DNA of 64,000 bases from Sphingomonas paucimobilis NBRC 13935 (GTDB taxonomy: Bacteria > Pseudomonadota > Alphaproteobacteria > Sphingomonadales > Sphingomonadaceae): positions 1 to 64,000 of the forward strand of contig NZ_BBJS01000046.1 in assembly GCF_000739895.2 (NCBI RefSeq). The letters run 5' to 3'. Positions 39,532 through 52,379 of this stretch are shown here, in pieces. How positions within the stretch are numbered: the stretch's first letter is position 1; each line of letters opens with the position of its first letter. Under the pieces are notes generated by a model. It had not been told where the DNA came from. It worked only from the letters and a program-made list of their open reading frames with translations, and did no database searches. The translations under genes were made by a program, and so were the position numbers.

Positions 39532-40232
39532 AGGAGGGTGGCGACGAGCAACCCGGTTTCGGTCAGCTCGATTCCCGCGCCATGCACGTCGCCCGTCATA
39601 CCGCCCAGCTTGCGGCGGAACCACAAAGCCAGGCTGACGATCAGCAGCGGGGCGATGGCAAGCGGCAAGTAGAGCAGGCCCAGCACGAGCACGGTGATGA
39701 TCCAGCCGATCATGTCGAACGGCCGCACCGCGCGCGACACCATCGCGCCCAGCCCGCCGGGCCGCAGCGGCGGCAGGACTCGAGCCCAGACCAGCGGTCC
39801 GATCCGCGCCGCCGCCGGGATCAGAGCGACGATCGGCCAGGCCCCGGCGGGCAGGCCGTGGAGCAGCACCAGTTTGGCGAGAAGCTGCATCACCAACGCC
39901 ACGACGCCGAAACTGCCGATATGCGGGTCGGCCATCACCGACAACAGCCGCGACCTGTCGCCATGCGCCGCGCCCAGCCCGTCGCTCAGGTCCGCCAGGC
40001 CGTCGAGATGCAACGCTCCCGTGGTCCAGACCCAGGCGCCAAGCGCCGCCAACGCCCCAACCCAGGGATCGACCAGCGCGGCCAGCCAGCCGGCGCCCGC
40101 CACGACCGCGCCGATCGCCAGCCCCGCGACCGGATAAAGGCGGATCGCCCGGGCGAAGTCGGCTTCATCGGCGGCGACCCGGGGCATCGGCAGCCGGGTC
40201 AGAAAGGAAAGGGCGACGATCAGCGCCTTCAC
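39516..40232 (-). CDS. cobS: Adenosylcobinamide-GDP ribazoletransferase CobS (CobV)
   Basis: A 238-residue integral membrane protein that joins adenosylcobinamide-GDP to alpha-ribazole phosphate. After [11 protein letters not shown] comes a hydrophobic segment, then the CobS signature [18 protein letters not shown], and [17 protein letters not shown]. Five or more membrane segments are visible. It starts with GTG at 40232, whose GTGA overlaps the stop of the phosphatase gene. Last gene of the leftward B12 operon under riboswitch 3. Confidence 0.94.
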   Translation of the reverse strand: MKALIVALSFLTRLPMPRVAADEADFARAIRLYPVAGLAIGAVVAGAGWLAALVDPWVGALAALGAWVWTTGALHLDGLADLSDGLGAAHGDRSRLLSVMADPHIGSFGVVALVMQLLAKLVLLHGLPAGAWPIVALIPAAARIGPLVWARVLPPLRPGGLGAMVSRAVRPFDMIGWIITVLVLGLLYLPLAIAPLLIVSLALWFRRKLGGMTGDVHGAGIELTETGLLVATLLYLAP

Positions 40233-40786
40233 GTGGCCAGCCCGACGACTTGCGCGGTCCGTGGCTCGCCCTCCCACACGTCGAGCGTCAGCAGCGCGGC
40301 ATAGGGCAAGGCGAAGGCCCAGAGCGAACGCCGGTCGAACCCACACAGGCCATGCAAAGCCGCCCGCATCGCGCCGCCATGGGTGACGATCAGCGTGGGC
40401 TCGGGTGCCAAGTCTGCCATCGCCGCCGTGACGCGCGCGACAAGCTGCGACCAGCGCTCCCCACCGGGCGGCCGGGCGCGATCCGGATCGTCCCAAAAGG
40501 CCGATAGCGCGGCCGGGTCGATCGCGTCGGCCGCTTGCCCGTCCCAGTCGCCGAAATCCAGCTCGCGCCAGCGCGGGTCGATCGCGGTCGGTCCCATCGC
40601 CTCGGCACAGGTGCGCGCGCGCGACAGGTCGGAGGCGATGCGGTGGGTGACGCTCAGGTCCTTCGCTCGGGCGACGCAGGCCGCGATGCCGTCCGCCGTC
40701 ACCGGGCTGTCGGTCCGCCCTAGCATCCGACCGCTCAGCACGGGCGCGCCATGGCGCAGCAGGTACAGGCGGAAGCGCGCGGTCAC
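40229..40786 (-). CDS. Histidine phosphatase, probable alpha-ribazole-5'-phosphate phosphatase
   Basis: A 185-residue phosphoglycerate-mutase-like phosphatase. The RHG catalytic motif LYLLRHGAPVLSGRMLGRTD is at the N-terminus, DLSRARTCAEA supplies the second Arg, WRELDFGDWDG the Glu, and LIVTHGGAMRAAL the second His. Between cobT and cobS, the inferred job is dephosphorylation of alpha-ribazole phosphate or cobalamin phosphate, as done by Salmonella CobC. The specificity is inferred from position, not seen in the sequence. Confidence 0.87.
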   Translation of the reverse strand: MTARFRLYLLRHGAPVLSGRMLGRTDSPVTADGIAACVARAKDLSVTHRIASDLSRARTCAEAMGPTAIDPRWRELDFGDWDGQAADAIDPAALSAFWDDPDRARPPGGERWSQLVARVTAAMADLAPEPTLIVTHGGAMRAALHGLCGFDRRSLWAFALPYAALLTLDVWEGEPRTAQVVGLAT

Positions 40787-41793
40787 GCGCTGGCGACACC
40801 CGCTTCGGCAAAGGTCGCCATGCCGTCATGCGCTGCGATCGCCGCGCGGATGACCTGCACCGCGACCGCCGCGCCGCTGCCCTCGCCCAGCCGCATGTCG
40901 AGCGACAGGATCGGCTTCAGCCCCAGGCGGCCCAGCAGCCGGACATGCCCCGGCTCTGCCGAGCAATGGCCCGCCAGGCAGTGGGCGGTGATCCCCGGAT
41001 TGACGAGCGCGAGCGGTGCCACGGCGGCGGTGCCGATAAAGCCGTCGAGCACGACCGGAACGCCCTTCATCCGCGCGGCGAGCACCGCGCCGGCCATCGC
41101 GGCGATCTCCCGCCCGCCCAGCCGACGCAGCACCTCGAACGCGCTGTTCAAATGCCGGTGGTGGAGGGCCAGGCCGTCGGTCACTGCCGTGGCCTTGCGC
41201 GCCAGGCCCTCCTGTTCGACGCCGGTACCGGGGCCGACCCAGTCGGCGGCGTTCCCGCCGAAACTGGCGGCGGCGAGTGCGGCGGCGGGGGTGGTGTTGC
41301 CGATCCCCATCTCACCGAGCACCAGCAGGTCGGCATCGCCGACCGCCGCCGCACCCGTCGAGAGCGCCGCCAGACAGTCCTCGACGCTCATCGCCGGGCC
41401 GGTGGTGAAATCCGCGGTCGGCCGATCGAGATCGAGCGGTACGACCGTCAGTTCCAGCCCTGCGGCCGCCGCCAACTGGTTGATCGCGGCACCGCCGGCG
41501 GCGAAATTGGCGACCATCTGCGCGGTCACGTCCGCAGGAAAGGCGCTGACCCCTCGTGCGACGACTCCGTGATTGCCGGCGAAGATGACCGCGCGACCCC
41601 GCTCGATCCGGGGACGCGCCCGGCCCTGCCAGCCGGCCAGAAAGACCGCGATCTCCTCCAGCCGGCCGAGCGATCCCGGCGGCTTGGTCAATTGCCCCTG
41701 CCGCGCGAGAGCGGCGTCGCGGGCCTGCGCATCGGGCGTGGTCAGCGCCGCCAGCGCGGTCTCAAAGGCGGCGATGGTCGGAAAAGCGCTCAT
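40783..41793 (-). CDS. cobT: Nicotinate-nucleotide:dimethylbenzimidazole phosphoribosyltransferase CobT (CobU)
   Basis: A 336-residue enzyme that makes alpha-ribazole phosphate for the lower ligand. Conserved segments are TKPPGSLGRLEEIAVFLAGWQ near the start, VIFAGNHGVVARGVSAFP, GEMGIGNTTPAAAL and the catalytic-Glu segment RLGEGSGAAVAV near the C-terminus. It is not the chelatase subunit also called CobT in some schemes. It overlaps the DUF1636 gene upstream (ATGA) and the phosphatase gene downstream. Confidence 0.95.
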   Translation of the reverse strand: MSAFPTIAAFETALAALTTPDAQARDAALARQGQLTKPPGSLGRLEEIAVFLAGWQGRARPRIERGRAVIFAGNHGVVARGVSAFPADVTAQMVANFAAGGAAINQLAAAAGLELTVVPLDLDRPTADFTTGPAMSVEDCLAALSTGAAAVGDADLLVLGEMGIGNTTPAAALAAASFGGNAADWVGPGTGVEQEGLARKATAVTDGLALHHRHLNSAFEVLRRLGGREIAAMAGAVLAARMKGVPVVLDGFIGTAAVAPLALVNPGITAHCLAGHCSAEPGHVRLLGRLGLKPILSLDMRLGEGSGAAVAVQVIRAAIAAHDGMATFAEAGVASA

Positions 41794-42197
41794 TCGACGA
41801 CGAAGCCTTCGGGCGGCGTGCGAGTCAAGAAATGGCCTTTCACCCCTTGCGGCCATTGCTTGTAGGGCACCTGGCCCCAGTCGCTGGCGGCATAGGCCCG
41901 GGCATAGTCCAGGATCGCGCGGGCGGCATCGTCATCGGGCGCGAACTTGCCCATCACGTAACCGACTTTGCCCGGGCAGCGCAGATGGACGGTGCAGAAG
42001 GACTGGCAGGCAAAGAGACAGGGCATCTCCTCCACCGCGACATCGGCATAGGCAGGGTCGGACGCCTGGACGCGGCGCAAAGCCTCGACCAACAGCGCGC
42101 CGCCACGCTTGCCCTCTTCGTTCTCGCGGACCTCGTCCGACAGGCGACAGGTGTTGCAGGCGACCACGGCGGGGCCGGGGGCGGCGGGTTTCAGCAC
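41790..42197 (-). CDS. DUF1636 cysteine-rich metal-binding protein
   Basis: A 135-residue protein with a GTG start and a thioredoxin-like ferredoxin pattern: VACNTCRLSDEV near residue 14 and EEMPCLFACQSFCTVHLRCPGKVGYVMG in the middle, giving six cysteines in two clusters. I recognise the DUF1636 family, which is often found next to cobalamin genes. Here it is the first gene behind riboswitch 3, directly coupled to cobT. A role in cobalt handling or redox support is plausible but unproven. A seven-codon open frame just upstream (MTEPYPC) ends at the GTG start. Confidence 0.82.
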   Translation of the reverse strand: MLKPAAPGPAVVACNTCRLSDEVRENEEGKRGGALLVEALRRVQASDPAYADVAVEEMPCLFACQSFCTVHLRCPGKVGYVMGKFAPDDDAARAILDYARAYAASDWGQVPYKQWPQGVKGHFLTRTPPEGFVVE

Positions 42198-42329
42198 GGG
42201 TAAGGCTCAGTCATCGGGACATATCTCCACGGGCGACGCCCCCGGCGGACCGGGCGCGCCAGGGCGCTGTCGTCGCGCGAGGGATATCCCCGTCCGTCCG
42301 GCACACCCTGACCGGTCGAAAGACGACCC

Positions 42330-42500
42330 GCGACGGGCAGGTCTCCTGGCTCGCGGGTCGGGGCCGGTCCGCCGCCTTCTCGGGTTTTGACCCCAATGGC
42401 GTGATGGCGGATGGCTCGCCGCTTACAGTTGCAGGGGCAGCCGGGGCGTTCCACCCCATTCCCTTTTCATCCCCCGTGAGAGGGAACCTGTCGCGGGAGG
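42330..42500 (-). promoter_or_regulatory. Cobalamin riboswitch 3, upstream of DUF1636-cobT-phosphatase-cobS
   Basis: The 339-bp gap before the DUF1636 gene contains a full minus-strand aptamer. Read on that strand it shows CAGGTTCCC, AATGGGGTGGAACGCCCCGGCTGC, CCTGCAACTGTAAGCGGCGAG, GCCATC and the B12 box GAGCCAGGAGACCTGCC, with flanking GCGAC/GTCGC arms that can close P1. It diverges clearly from the two rightward copies in the variable stems. About 130 bp of leader follows it before the GTG start, and no other gene is visible there. Confidence 0.94.
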
Positions 42501-42536
42501 GAGCGATAGGCGCGGGCGGGGCGGGTGGCAACACTG

Positions 42537-47967
<5,431 letters not shown>

Positions 47968-48013
47968 CGGAATACAATTTAAAGAGCGCGCTGTCGAATT
48001 CACGCTTGCCAAT

Positions 48014-48032
48014 AATGATACAATGTATCATT
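48014..48032. promoter_or_regulatory. Operator-like 19-bp perfect palindrome upstream of merC-like gene
   Basis: The sequence AATGATACA-A-TGTATCATT is a perfect 9-bp inverted repeat with a one-base centre, 33 bp before the ATG at 48066. It also contains a TACAAT -10-like hexamer. The layout resembles Fur-superfamily boxes, especially the Zur form AATGTTATA-N-TATAACATT, with about 15 of 19 matching positions. The identity of the regulator is inference. Confidence 0.6.
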
Positions 48033-48065
48033 TGGCGGCGGGGCACAGCATAGGAACGACATATC

Positions 48066-48506
48066 ATGACCGAACAGAGCCCTGGCGATGGCGAGGCGGT
48101 GGCGCACCTGTCGGATGGGACGCATCATCGCGGCGTCTTCGGACTGGATGGGCTGGCGATTTCCGCCTCCACCCTGTGCCTGATCCACTGTCTGTTCCTG
48201 CCGATCGCCATCGCCTTTCTGCCATCGCTCGCCGACTGGGCCGATTGGGGGGAGACGATTCACATCGTCATGCTGGCGATCGCCGTTCCGCTCAGCGGAG
48301 GGACACTGCTTGGTGGCTGGCGGCGGCACCGCGCCATGGCGCCCCTGCTGATCGGGATGGCCGGCCTGGGGCTGCTGGTCCTGGGGCTGGTCTTCGAGGG
48401 GACGGCATGGGGCACCACGCTGACGGTCGCGGGCGGCATGACATTGGCCATCGCGCATGTCGGTAACCTGCGTGCCACGCGGCTCCAGTATCTGACCTCG
48501 CTTTGA
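48066..48506 (+). CDS. MerC-domain membrane protein
   Basis: A 146-residue inner-membrane protein with four hydrophobic segments. The MerC family hallmark is a Cys pair in the first membrane helix; here LAISASTLCLIHCLFLPIAIAF supplies CLIHC (about residues 37-41). MerC proteins move mercuric ions, but stand-alone chromosomal members lacking a mer operon, as here, are probably transporters of another metal. The palindrome just upstream suggests metal-dependent control. There is no merR, merA or merP nearby. Confidence 0.83.
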   Translation: MTEQSPGDGEAVAHLSDGTHHRGVFGLDGLAISASTLCLIHCLFLPIAIAFLPSLADWADWGETIHIVMLAIAVPLSGGTLLGGWRRHRAMAPLLIGMAGLGLLVLGLVFEGTAWGTTLTVAGGMTLAIAHVGNLRATRLQYLTSL

Positions 48507-48536
48507 CGCTGGACCATGAACCGGAGAGTTTCGCAA

Positions 48537-49337
48537 ATGTCTAAATTCGTCGCTTCCTGCATGGCCGTGGCTTTCGTCGTGGTGACCTGTACCGCCGCGC
48601 TGGCCGGGGTTCGCGAAGGGGATGAGCCGTCGCATTATCTGCCTGCCACGGGTCTCGATCTGCTGGCGGTGCTGCCGCCGGCGCCCAGGCCCGACGATGC
48701 GCGCGGTCGTGCCGATCGCCAGATTTTCCGCGAGACGCGCAAGCTGGCCGGTACGCCCCGCTGGGTGCTGGCGACCAACGACGTGAAGCTGGACGATGCC
48801 GATATGGCACGCGACTTTTCATGTGCGCTGGGCGTTTCGCTGACCCCGCAAAATGCGCCGACGACGATCCGGCTGATCGACGCCGCCGGATCGGACACGG
48901 CCCGCCAGACCGGCATCGCCAAGAATTATTACAAGCGCCAGCGCCCCTATCTGATCGATCGCGGCCCCGTCTGCCAGCCGGCGAGCGAACTCAAGGCCAG
49001 CTATGACTATCCGTCGGGTCATACCACGGCGGGCTGGACCTGGGCGATGTTGTTGGCCGAACTGGCGCCTGACCGCGCGACGCCGATCCTGGCGCGGGGG
49101 CGGGCCTTTGGCGAAAGCCGGATCGTGTGCGGCGTCCATAATGCGAGCGCCGTAGAGGCGGGGCGGCTGTCCGCCACGGTGACGCTGACCGCCTTGTCAC
49201 AAAACCCCGCCTTCCAGCGCGACCTAGCCACCGCGCGCGCCGAGATCGATGCGCTGCGTCGCGACCCCGAAGCCCCGCGTCCCGATGCGGCGGAATGCCG
49301 GCGCGAGGCGGCCTTGGTGGCGCAGCCCATCTTCTGA
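48537..49337 (+). CDS. Class A-type PAP2 acid phosphatase with an altered motif
   Basis: A 266-residue exported PAP2-superfamily protein. A signal peptide ends near residue 23 (CTAALAG). The three-part phosphatase signature is visible: KX6RP at Lys129-Pro137, PSGH at 159-162, and the third block SR at 194-195 with His201. In that block the expected HX3D Asp is replaced by Ala205 (GVHNASAVEAG). The substitution may weaken the His-Asp relay. The ATG at 48537 has GGAGAG upstream; an ATG at 48516 is less likely. It follows the merC-like gene by 30 bp. Confidence 0.88.
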   Translation: MSKFVASCMAVAFVVVTCTAALAGVREGDEPSHYLPATGLDLLAVLPPAPRPDDARGRADRQIFRETRKLAGTPRWVLATNDVKLDDADMARDFSCALGVSLTPQNAPTTIRLIDAAGSDTARQTGIAKNYYKRQRPYLIDRGPVCQPASELKASYDYPSGHTTAGWTWAMLLAELAPDRATPILARGRAFGESRIVCGVHNASAVEAGRLSATVTLTALSQNPAFQRDLATARAEIDALRRDPEAPRPDAAECRREAALVAQPIF

Positions 49338-49431
49338 TCCCGGCGCGGTCCGAAACCCGTTTCATGACGGAACTGTCATCCGCCGCACCTGTTGGGGTGG
49401 GGCGGGTGGCACTTCGGCAAGGAACGGGTTC

Positions 49432-50421
49432 ATGGTCAAGATTTCGGCATCGCGTCGCGATATATTGGGTGGCGCGGCGGCGGCTGTCGCCGCGCCTGCC
49501 GTGGCGGCGCAATCCTCGGGTCCCTCGGCGACGCCGGTCAACACAATGCAGGACCCGACCGGCCGCTATCCCAAGCCGCCTTTCCCGCGCCAGCCTCAGC
49601 CTTGGCCCGGGCTTGCCAGCAAGATGCAACCGCTGCCCGATCATGGCGAGAAGAGCTATCGCGGCTCCGGCCGGCTGATGGGGCGCAAGGCGCTGATCAC
49701 CGGCGGCGATTCGGGCATCGGCCGTGCCGCCGCCATCGCCTATGCGCGTGAGGGCGCCGATGTCGCAATCAACTATCTGCCTGCCGAAGAGTCGGACGCG
49801 CGCGAGGTCGTCGCGCTGATCCGGGCCGAGGGGCGCAAGGCCGTGGCCATCCCCGGCGACATTCGCGATCCCGCCTTTTGCCGCAAATTGGTGGCGAATG
49901 CGGTGCGCGAACTGGGCGGTCTCGACATTCTGGTCAACAATGCCGGGCGCCAGCAATCGGTCGACAACCTTGCCGAGCTGGACGATGCCGCCTTCGACTG
50001 GACGATGAAGACCAATATCTATGCGCCCTTCTGGATCACCAAGGCGGCGCTGCCGCATCTGAAGCCGGGATCGGCGATCATCATCACCGCTTCGGTCCAG
50101 GCGTTTCAGCCCTCGGGCAATTTGTTCGACTATGCGCAGACCAAGGCGGCCAATGTCGCCTTCGCCAAGTCGCTGGCCAAGCAGCTCGGCCCCAAGGGCA
50201 TTCGCGTCAATGCGGTCGCGCCGGGGCCGTTCTGGACGCCGCTGCAGCCCTCGGGTGGGCAGCCGGTCGATGCCGTCGCCAGCTTCGGCGAGAACACGCC
50301 GCTGGGGCGGCCCGGCCAGCCGGCCGAACTGGCCGCCACCTATGTCACGCTGGCCGCGCCCGAGCAGAGTTATGCCACCGGCCAGGTCTTTGGCGCATCG
50401 GGCGGAACCGGGGTCGGCTGA
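49432..50421 (+). CDS. SDR-family oxidoreductase with a Tat signal
   Basis: A 329-residue short-chain dehydrogenase of the YghA-like group. The N-terminus ISASRRDILGGAAAAVAAPA carries a twin-arginine export signal. A Pro-rich spacer (GRYPKPPFPRQPQPWPG) follows, then the Rossmann fold with ALITGGDSGIGRAAA (cofactor loop), LVNNAGRQQ, the catalytic Ser in ITASVQAF and Tyr/Lys in DYAQTKAA. The export signal on a nicotinamide enzyme implies a folded, cofactor-loaded protein in the periplasm. The substrate is unknown. Confidence 0.9.
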   Translation: MVKISASRRDILGGAAAAVAAPAVAAQSSGPSATPVNTMQDPTGRYPKPPFPRQPQPWPGLASKMQPLPDHGEKSYRGSGRLMGRKALITGGDSGIGRAAAIAYAREGADVAINYLPAEESDAREVVALIRAEGRKAVAIPGDIRDPAFCRKLVANAVRELGGLDILVNNAGRQQSVDNLAELDDAAFDWTMKTNIYAPFWITKAALPHLKPGSAIIITASVQAFQPSGNLFDYAQTKAANVAFAKSLAKQLGPKGIRVNAVAPGPFWTPLQPSGGQPVDAVASFGENTPLGRPGQPAELAATYVTLAAPEQSYATGQVFGASGGTGVG

Positions 50422-50450
50422 CCCATTTGCGCACGCTCTTCCCGCCCGTT

Positions 50451-50500
50451 TTTGCGCGATGCCCTTGACCCGCACGCGCCATTTCGCGCAGTCGCGCAAA
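50451..50500. promoter_or_regulatory. Widely spaced perfect inverted repeat upstream of the ROK kinase
   Basis: TTTGCGCGA at 50451-50459 and its exact complement TCGCGCAAA at 50492-50500 flank a 32-bp spacer that also contains TTTCGCGCA. This lies 29 bp before the kinase start and could be a looped operator or a pair of operator half-sites. There is no direct evidence of a regulator. Confidence 0.4.
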
Positions 50501-50528
50501 CCCTATCATGGACGGGCGGGAGAGTGGA

Positions 50529-51428
50529 ATGGTCGAGGCACAGGATCGGATCGTCGCGGGCGTGGAACTGGGCGGGACGAAGTCGATCGTGCTGATCGGG
50601 CGCGGGCGCGACATTCTGGTGTCGGAGCGGCTGCCCACCACGACCCCCGCCGTGACTTTGGCGGCGCTTCGCCAGCGTCTGGCCGAATGGCACGAGCAGT
50701 ATAAGCCCGAAGCGCTGGGCATCGGCAGCTTCGGCCCGATCGCGCTCGACAAGACCGGCATGGACTATGGCCATATGCTGGCGACTCCCAAGTCCGGCTG
50801 GGCCGGCGCGGACGTGGTCGGCGCGCTGGCCGAGGGTTTTGGCGAGCGCGTGGCGATCCATACCGATGTGACCGGCGCTGCGCTGGCCGAGGGGCAATGG
50901 GGGGCGGCGCGCGGGCTGTCCGATCATGTCTATGTGACGATCGGCACCGGCGTCGGCATGGGCATCATCGTCAATGGCCAGCCGGTCTCGGGCCGGATGC
51001 ATCCCGAGGCGGGTCATGTCCGCGTCCGCCGGGTGGCCGGGGATGACTTCGCCGGCGCCTGCCCCTTTCACGGCGATTGCCTGGAGGGGCTGGTGGCCGG
51101 TCCCGCCATCGCCGCGCGCACGGGCAAGCCGGCGCAGGAGTTGGCGGCGGATAACCCCGCCTGGACCTTCGTCGCCGATGCGCTGGCGGAGAGCTTTGCC
51201 GGCCTGTTCCTGACGCTGGCGTGCGGACGGATCGTCATCGGCGGCGGCGTCGGTGTCGGCCAGCCGCATCTGCTCGACATGGTGCGCCACGCGACGGTCG
51301 AGAAGCTGTCGGGCTATCTGCCCTTCGTGGATGCGGCGCAGGTCGCCAACCGCATCGTCCATGCCCAGCTGGGCGACCAGGCGGGCCCGCTCGGCACGCT
51401 GGCCCTGGCGCGTAGCGTATTGGACTGA
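50529..51428 (+). CDS. ROK-family sugar kinase, fructokinase-like
   Basis: A 299-residue cytoplasmic kinase. The ATP phosphate-1 loop is AGVELGGTKSIVLIG. The sugar-site Asp lies in HTDVTGAALAE, followed by VTIGTGVGMGIIVNG. The ROK zinc motif is HPEAGHVRV (His and Glu) with CPFHGDCLEG supplying Cys and His ligands. These features match the bacterial fructokinase subgroup rather than the DNA-binding NagC type, because no N-terminal helix-turn-helix is present. The ATG at 50529 follows GGGAG. It phosphorylates fructose or a related hexose. Confidence 0.9.
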   Translation: MVEAQDRIVAGVELGGTKSIVLIGRGRDILVSERLPTTTPAVTLAALRQRLAEWHEQYKPEALGIGSFGPIALDKTGMDYGHMLATPKSGWAGADVVGALAEGFGERVAIHTDVTGAALAEGQWGAARGLSDHVYVTIGTGVGMGIIVNGQPVSGRMHPEAGHVRVRRVAGDDFAGACPFHGDCLEGLVAGPAIAARTGKPAQELAADNPAWTFVADALAESFAGLFLTLACGRIVIGGGVGVGQPHLLDMVRHATVEKLSGYLPFVDAAQVANRIVHAQLGDQAGPLGTLALARSVLD

Positions 51429-51540
51429 TCCCCTTTTCCTCCCCCGGTCAGTGGGAGGAAGAGTGATCGATCGCCCCCAACAAAAGCCTGTCCTACAGCG
51501 AACCTATATGGTTCGTATCGCCCATCACAGGGAGGGCAAA

Positions 51541-52098
51541 ATGGGGCAGGGGGACGAAGTGAACGTGGACGCGCTGATCGCGCAGGTGATCGCGCGCGAG
51601 GGGGATTATAGCGATCATCCCGCCGACCGGCGCGGAGCGACGAGGTTCGGCATCACCGAGGCGGTGGCGCGCGCCGATGGCTATGCCGGGGCGATGCGCC
51701 GATTGCCGCTGGCACGGGCGGAGGCGATCTATCGCCGGCTCTATTGGTCCGCGCCGGGATGGGATCGCGTCGCCGCGCACGCGCCCCGGCTGGCGGAGGA
51801 ACTGTTCGACACAGGCGTGAATATGGGGCCGGGGGTGGCGGCGAGCTTCTTGCAGCGCGCGCTCAACGCGCTCAATCGCGGTGGTGGTGATTATCCCGAT
51901 CTGGCGGTCGATGGCCGGATCGGCCTGGCGACGCTCGCCGCGCTCGGCGCCTTCCTGCAGCATCGCGGGCGGGCGGGTGAGACCGTGCTGCTCAAAGCCG
52001 TCGAGGCGTTGCAGGGGGAACGCTATCTGACGCTGGCCGAACGGCGGCCCGCCAATGAGGCGTTCCTCTATGGCTGGCTGGCGGATCGCCTGTCATGA
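51541..52098 (+). CDS. GH108 N-acetylmuramidase (endolysin) with peptidoglycan-binding domain
   Basis: A 185-residue lysozyme-like enzyme of glycoside hydrolase family 108. The catalytic Glu20 lies in IAREGDYSDHPADRRGATRFGIT, which fits the family pattern. A C-terminal PG_binding_3-type segment follows (VNMGPGVAASFLQRALNALN and VDGRIGLATLAAL). There is no signal peptide, so a holin or similar route would be needed. The gene is followed by a 4-bp overlap with a holin-like gene. This pairing and family match the lysis genes of the Rhodobacter gene transfer agent. Confidence 0.88.
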   Translation: MGQGDEVNVDALIAQVIAREGDYSDHPADRRGATRFGITEAVARADGYAGAMRRLPLARAEAIYRRLYWSAPGWDRVAAHAPRLAEELFDTGVNMGPGVAASFLQRALNALNRGGGDYPDLAVDGRIGLATLAALGAFLQHRGRAGETVLLKAVEALQGERYLTLAERRPANEAFLYGWLADRLS

Positions 52099-52379
52099 GC
52101 GCGGGGGAGGCGATGGCGCAGGGCGAGGCCGACCCGAACGACCGCTGGACCCGACGGGCGCGGCCGACCTTTCTCTATGTCATGTATCTGCTGCTGCTGT
52201 GGAGCATCCCGATGGGGCTGCTCGCGGGGGTGCGGCCGGCGATGGCGGCGGCAATGATCCGGGGGATGGCGCAATATCTGTCCGCCATCCCAGAGCCGCT
52301 CTACGCGCTCTTCGGCACCGGCTATCTGGGCTATACGGTCGCGCGGGAATGGGGGAAGCGCCCCCGTCCGCCTCAGTAG
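52095..52379 (+). CDS. Holin-like protein, GTA 3TM holin family
   Basis: A 94-residue membrane protein. A charged N-terminus (DPNDRWTRRARP) leads to hydrophobic segments FLYVMYLLLLWSIPMGLLAGV and a C-terminal helix LYALFGTGYLGYTVARE, separated by an amphipathic stretch around AMAAAMIRGMAQYLSAI. The size, layout and the upstream endolysin fit the GTA_holin_3TM family. Its 3' end overlaps the opposing retropepsin gene by 7 bp. Confidence 0.78.
   Translation: MSAGEAMAQGEADPNDRWTRRARPTFLYVMYLLLLWSIPMGLLAGVRPAMAAAMIRGMAQYLSAIPEPLYALFGTGYLGYTVAREWGKRPRPPQ

Noticed and set aside
40783..41793. cobT read as the AAA+ chelatase subunit of the same name
   Set aside because: The sequence has the phosphoribosyltransferase motifs and no von Willebrand or MIDAS motif, so the chelatase partner is not encoded here.
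51541..52379. A resident prophage around the endolysin and holin
   Set aside because: No integrase, capsid, portal, terminase or tail gene and no attachment-site repeats are visible in the flanks.
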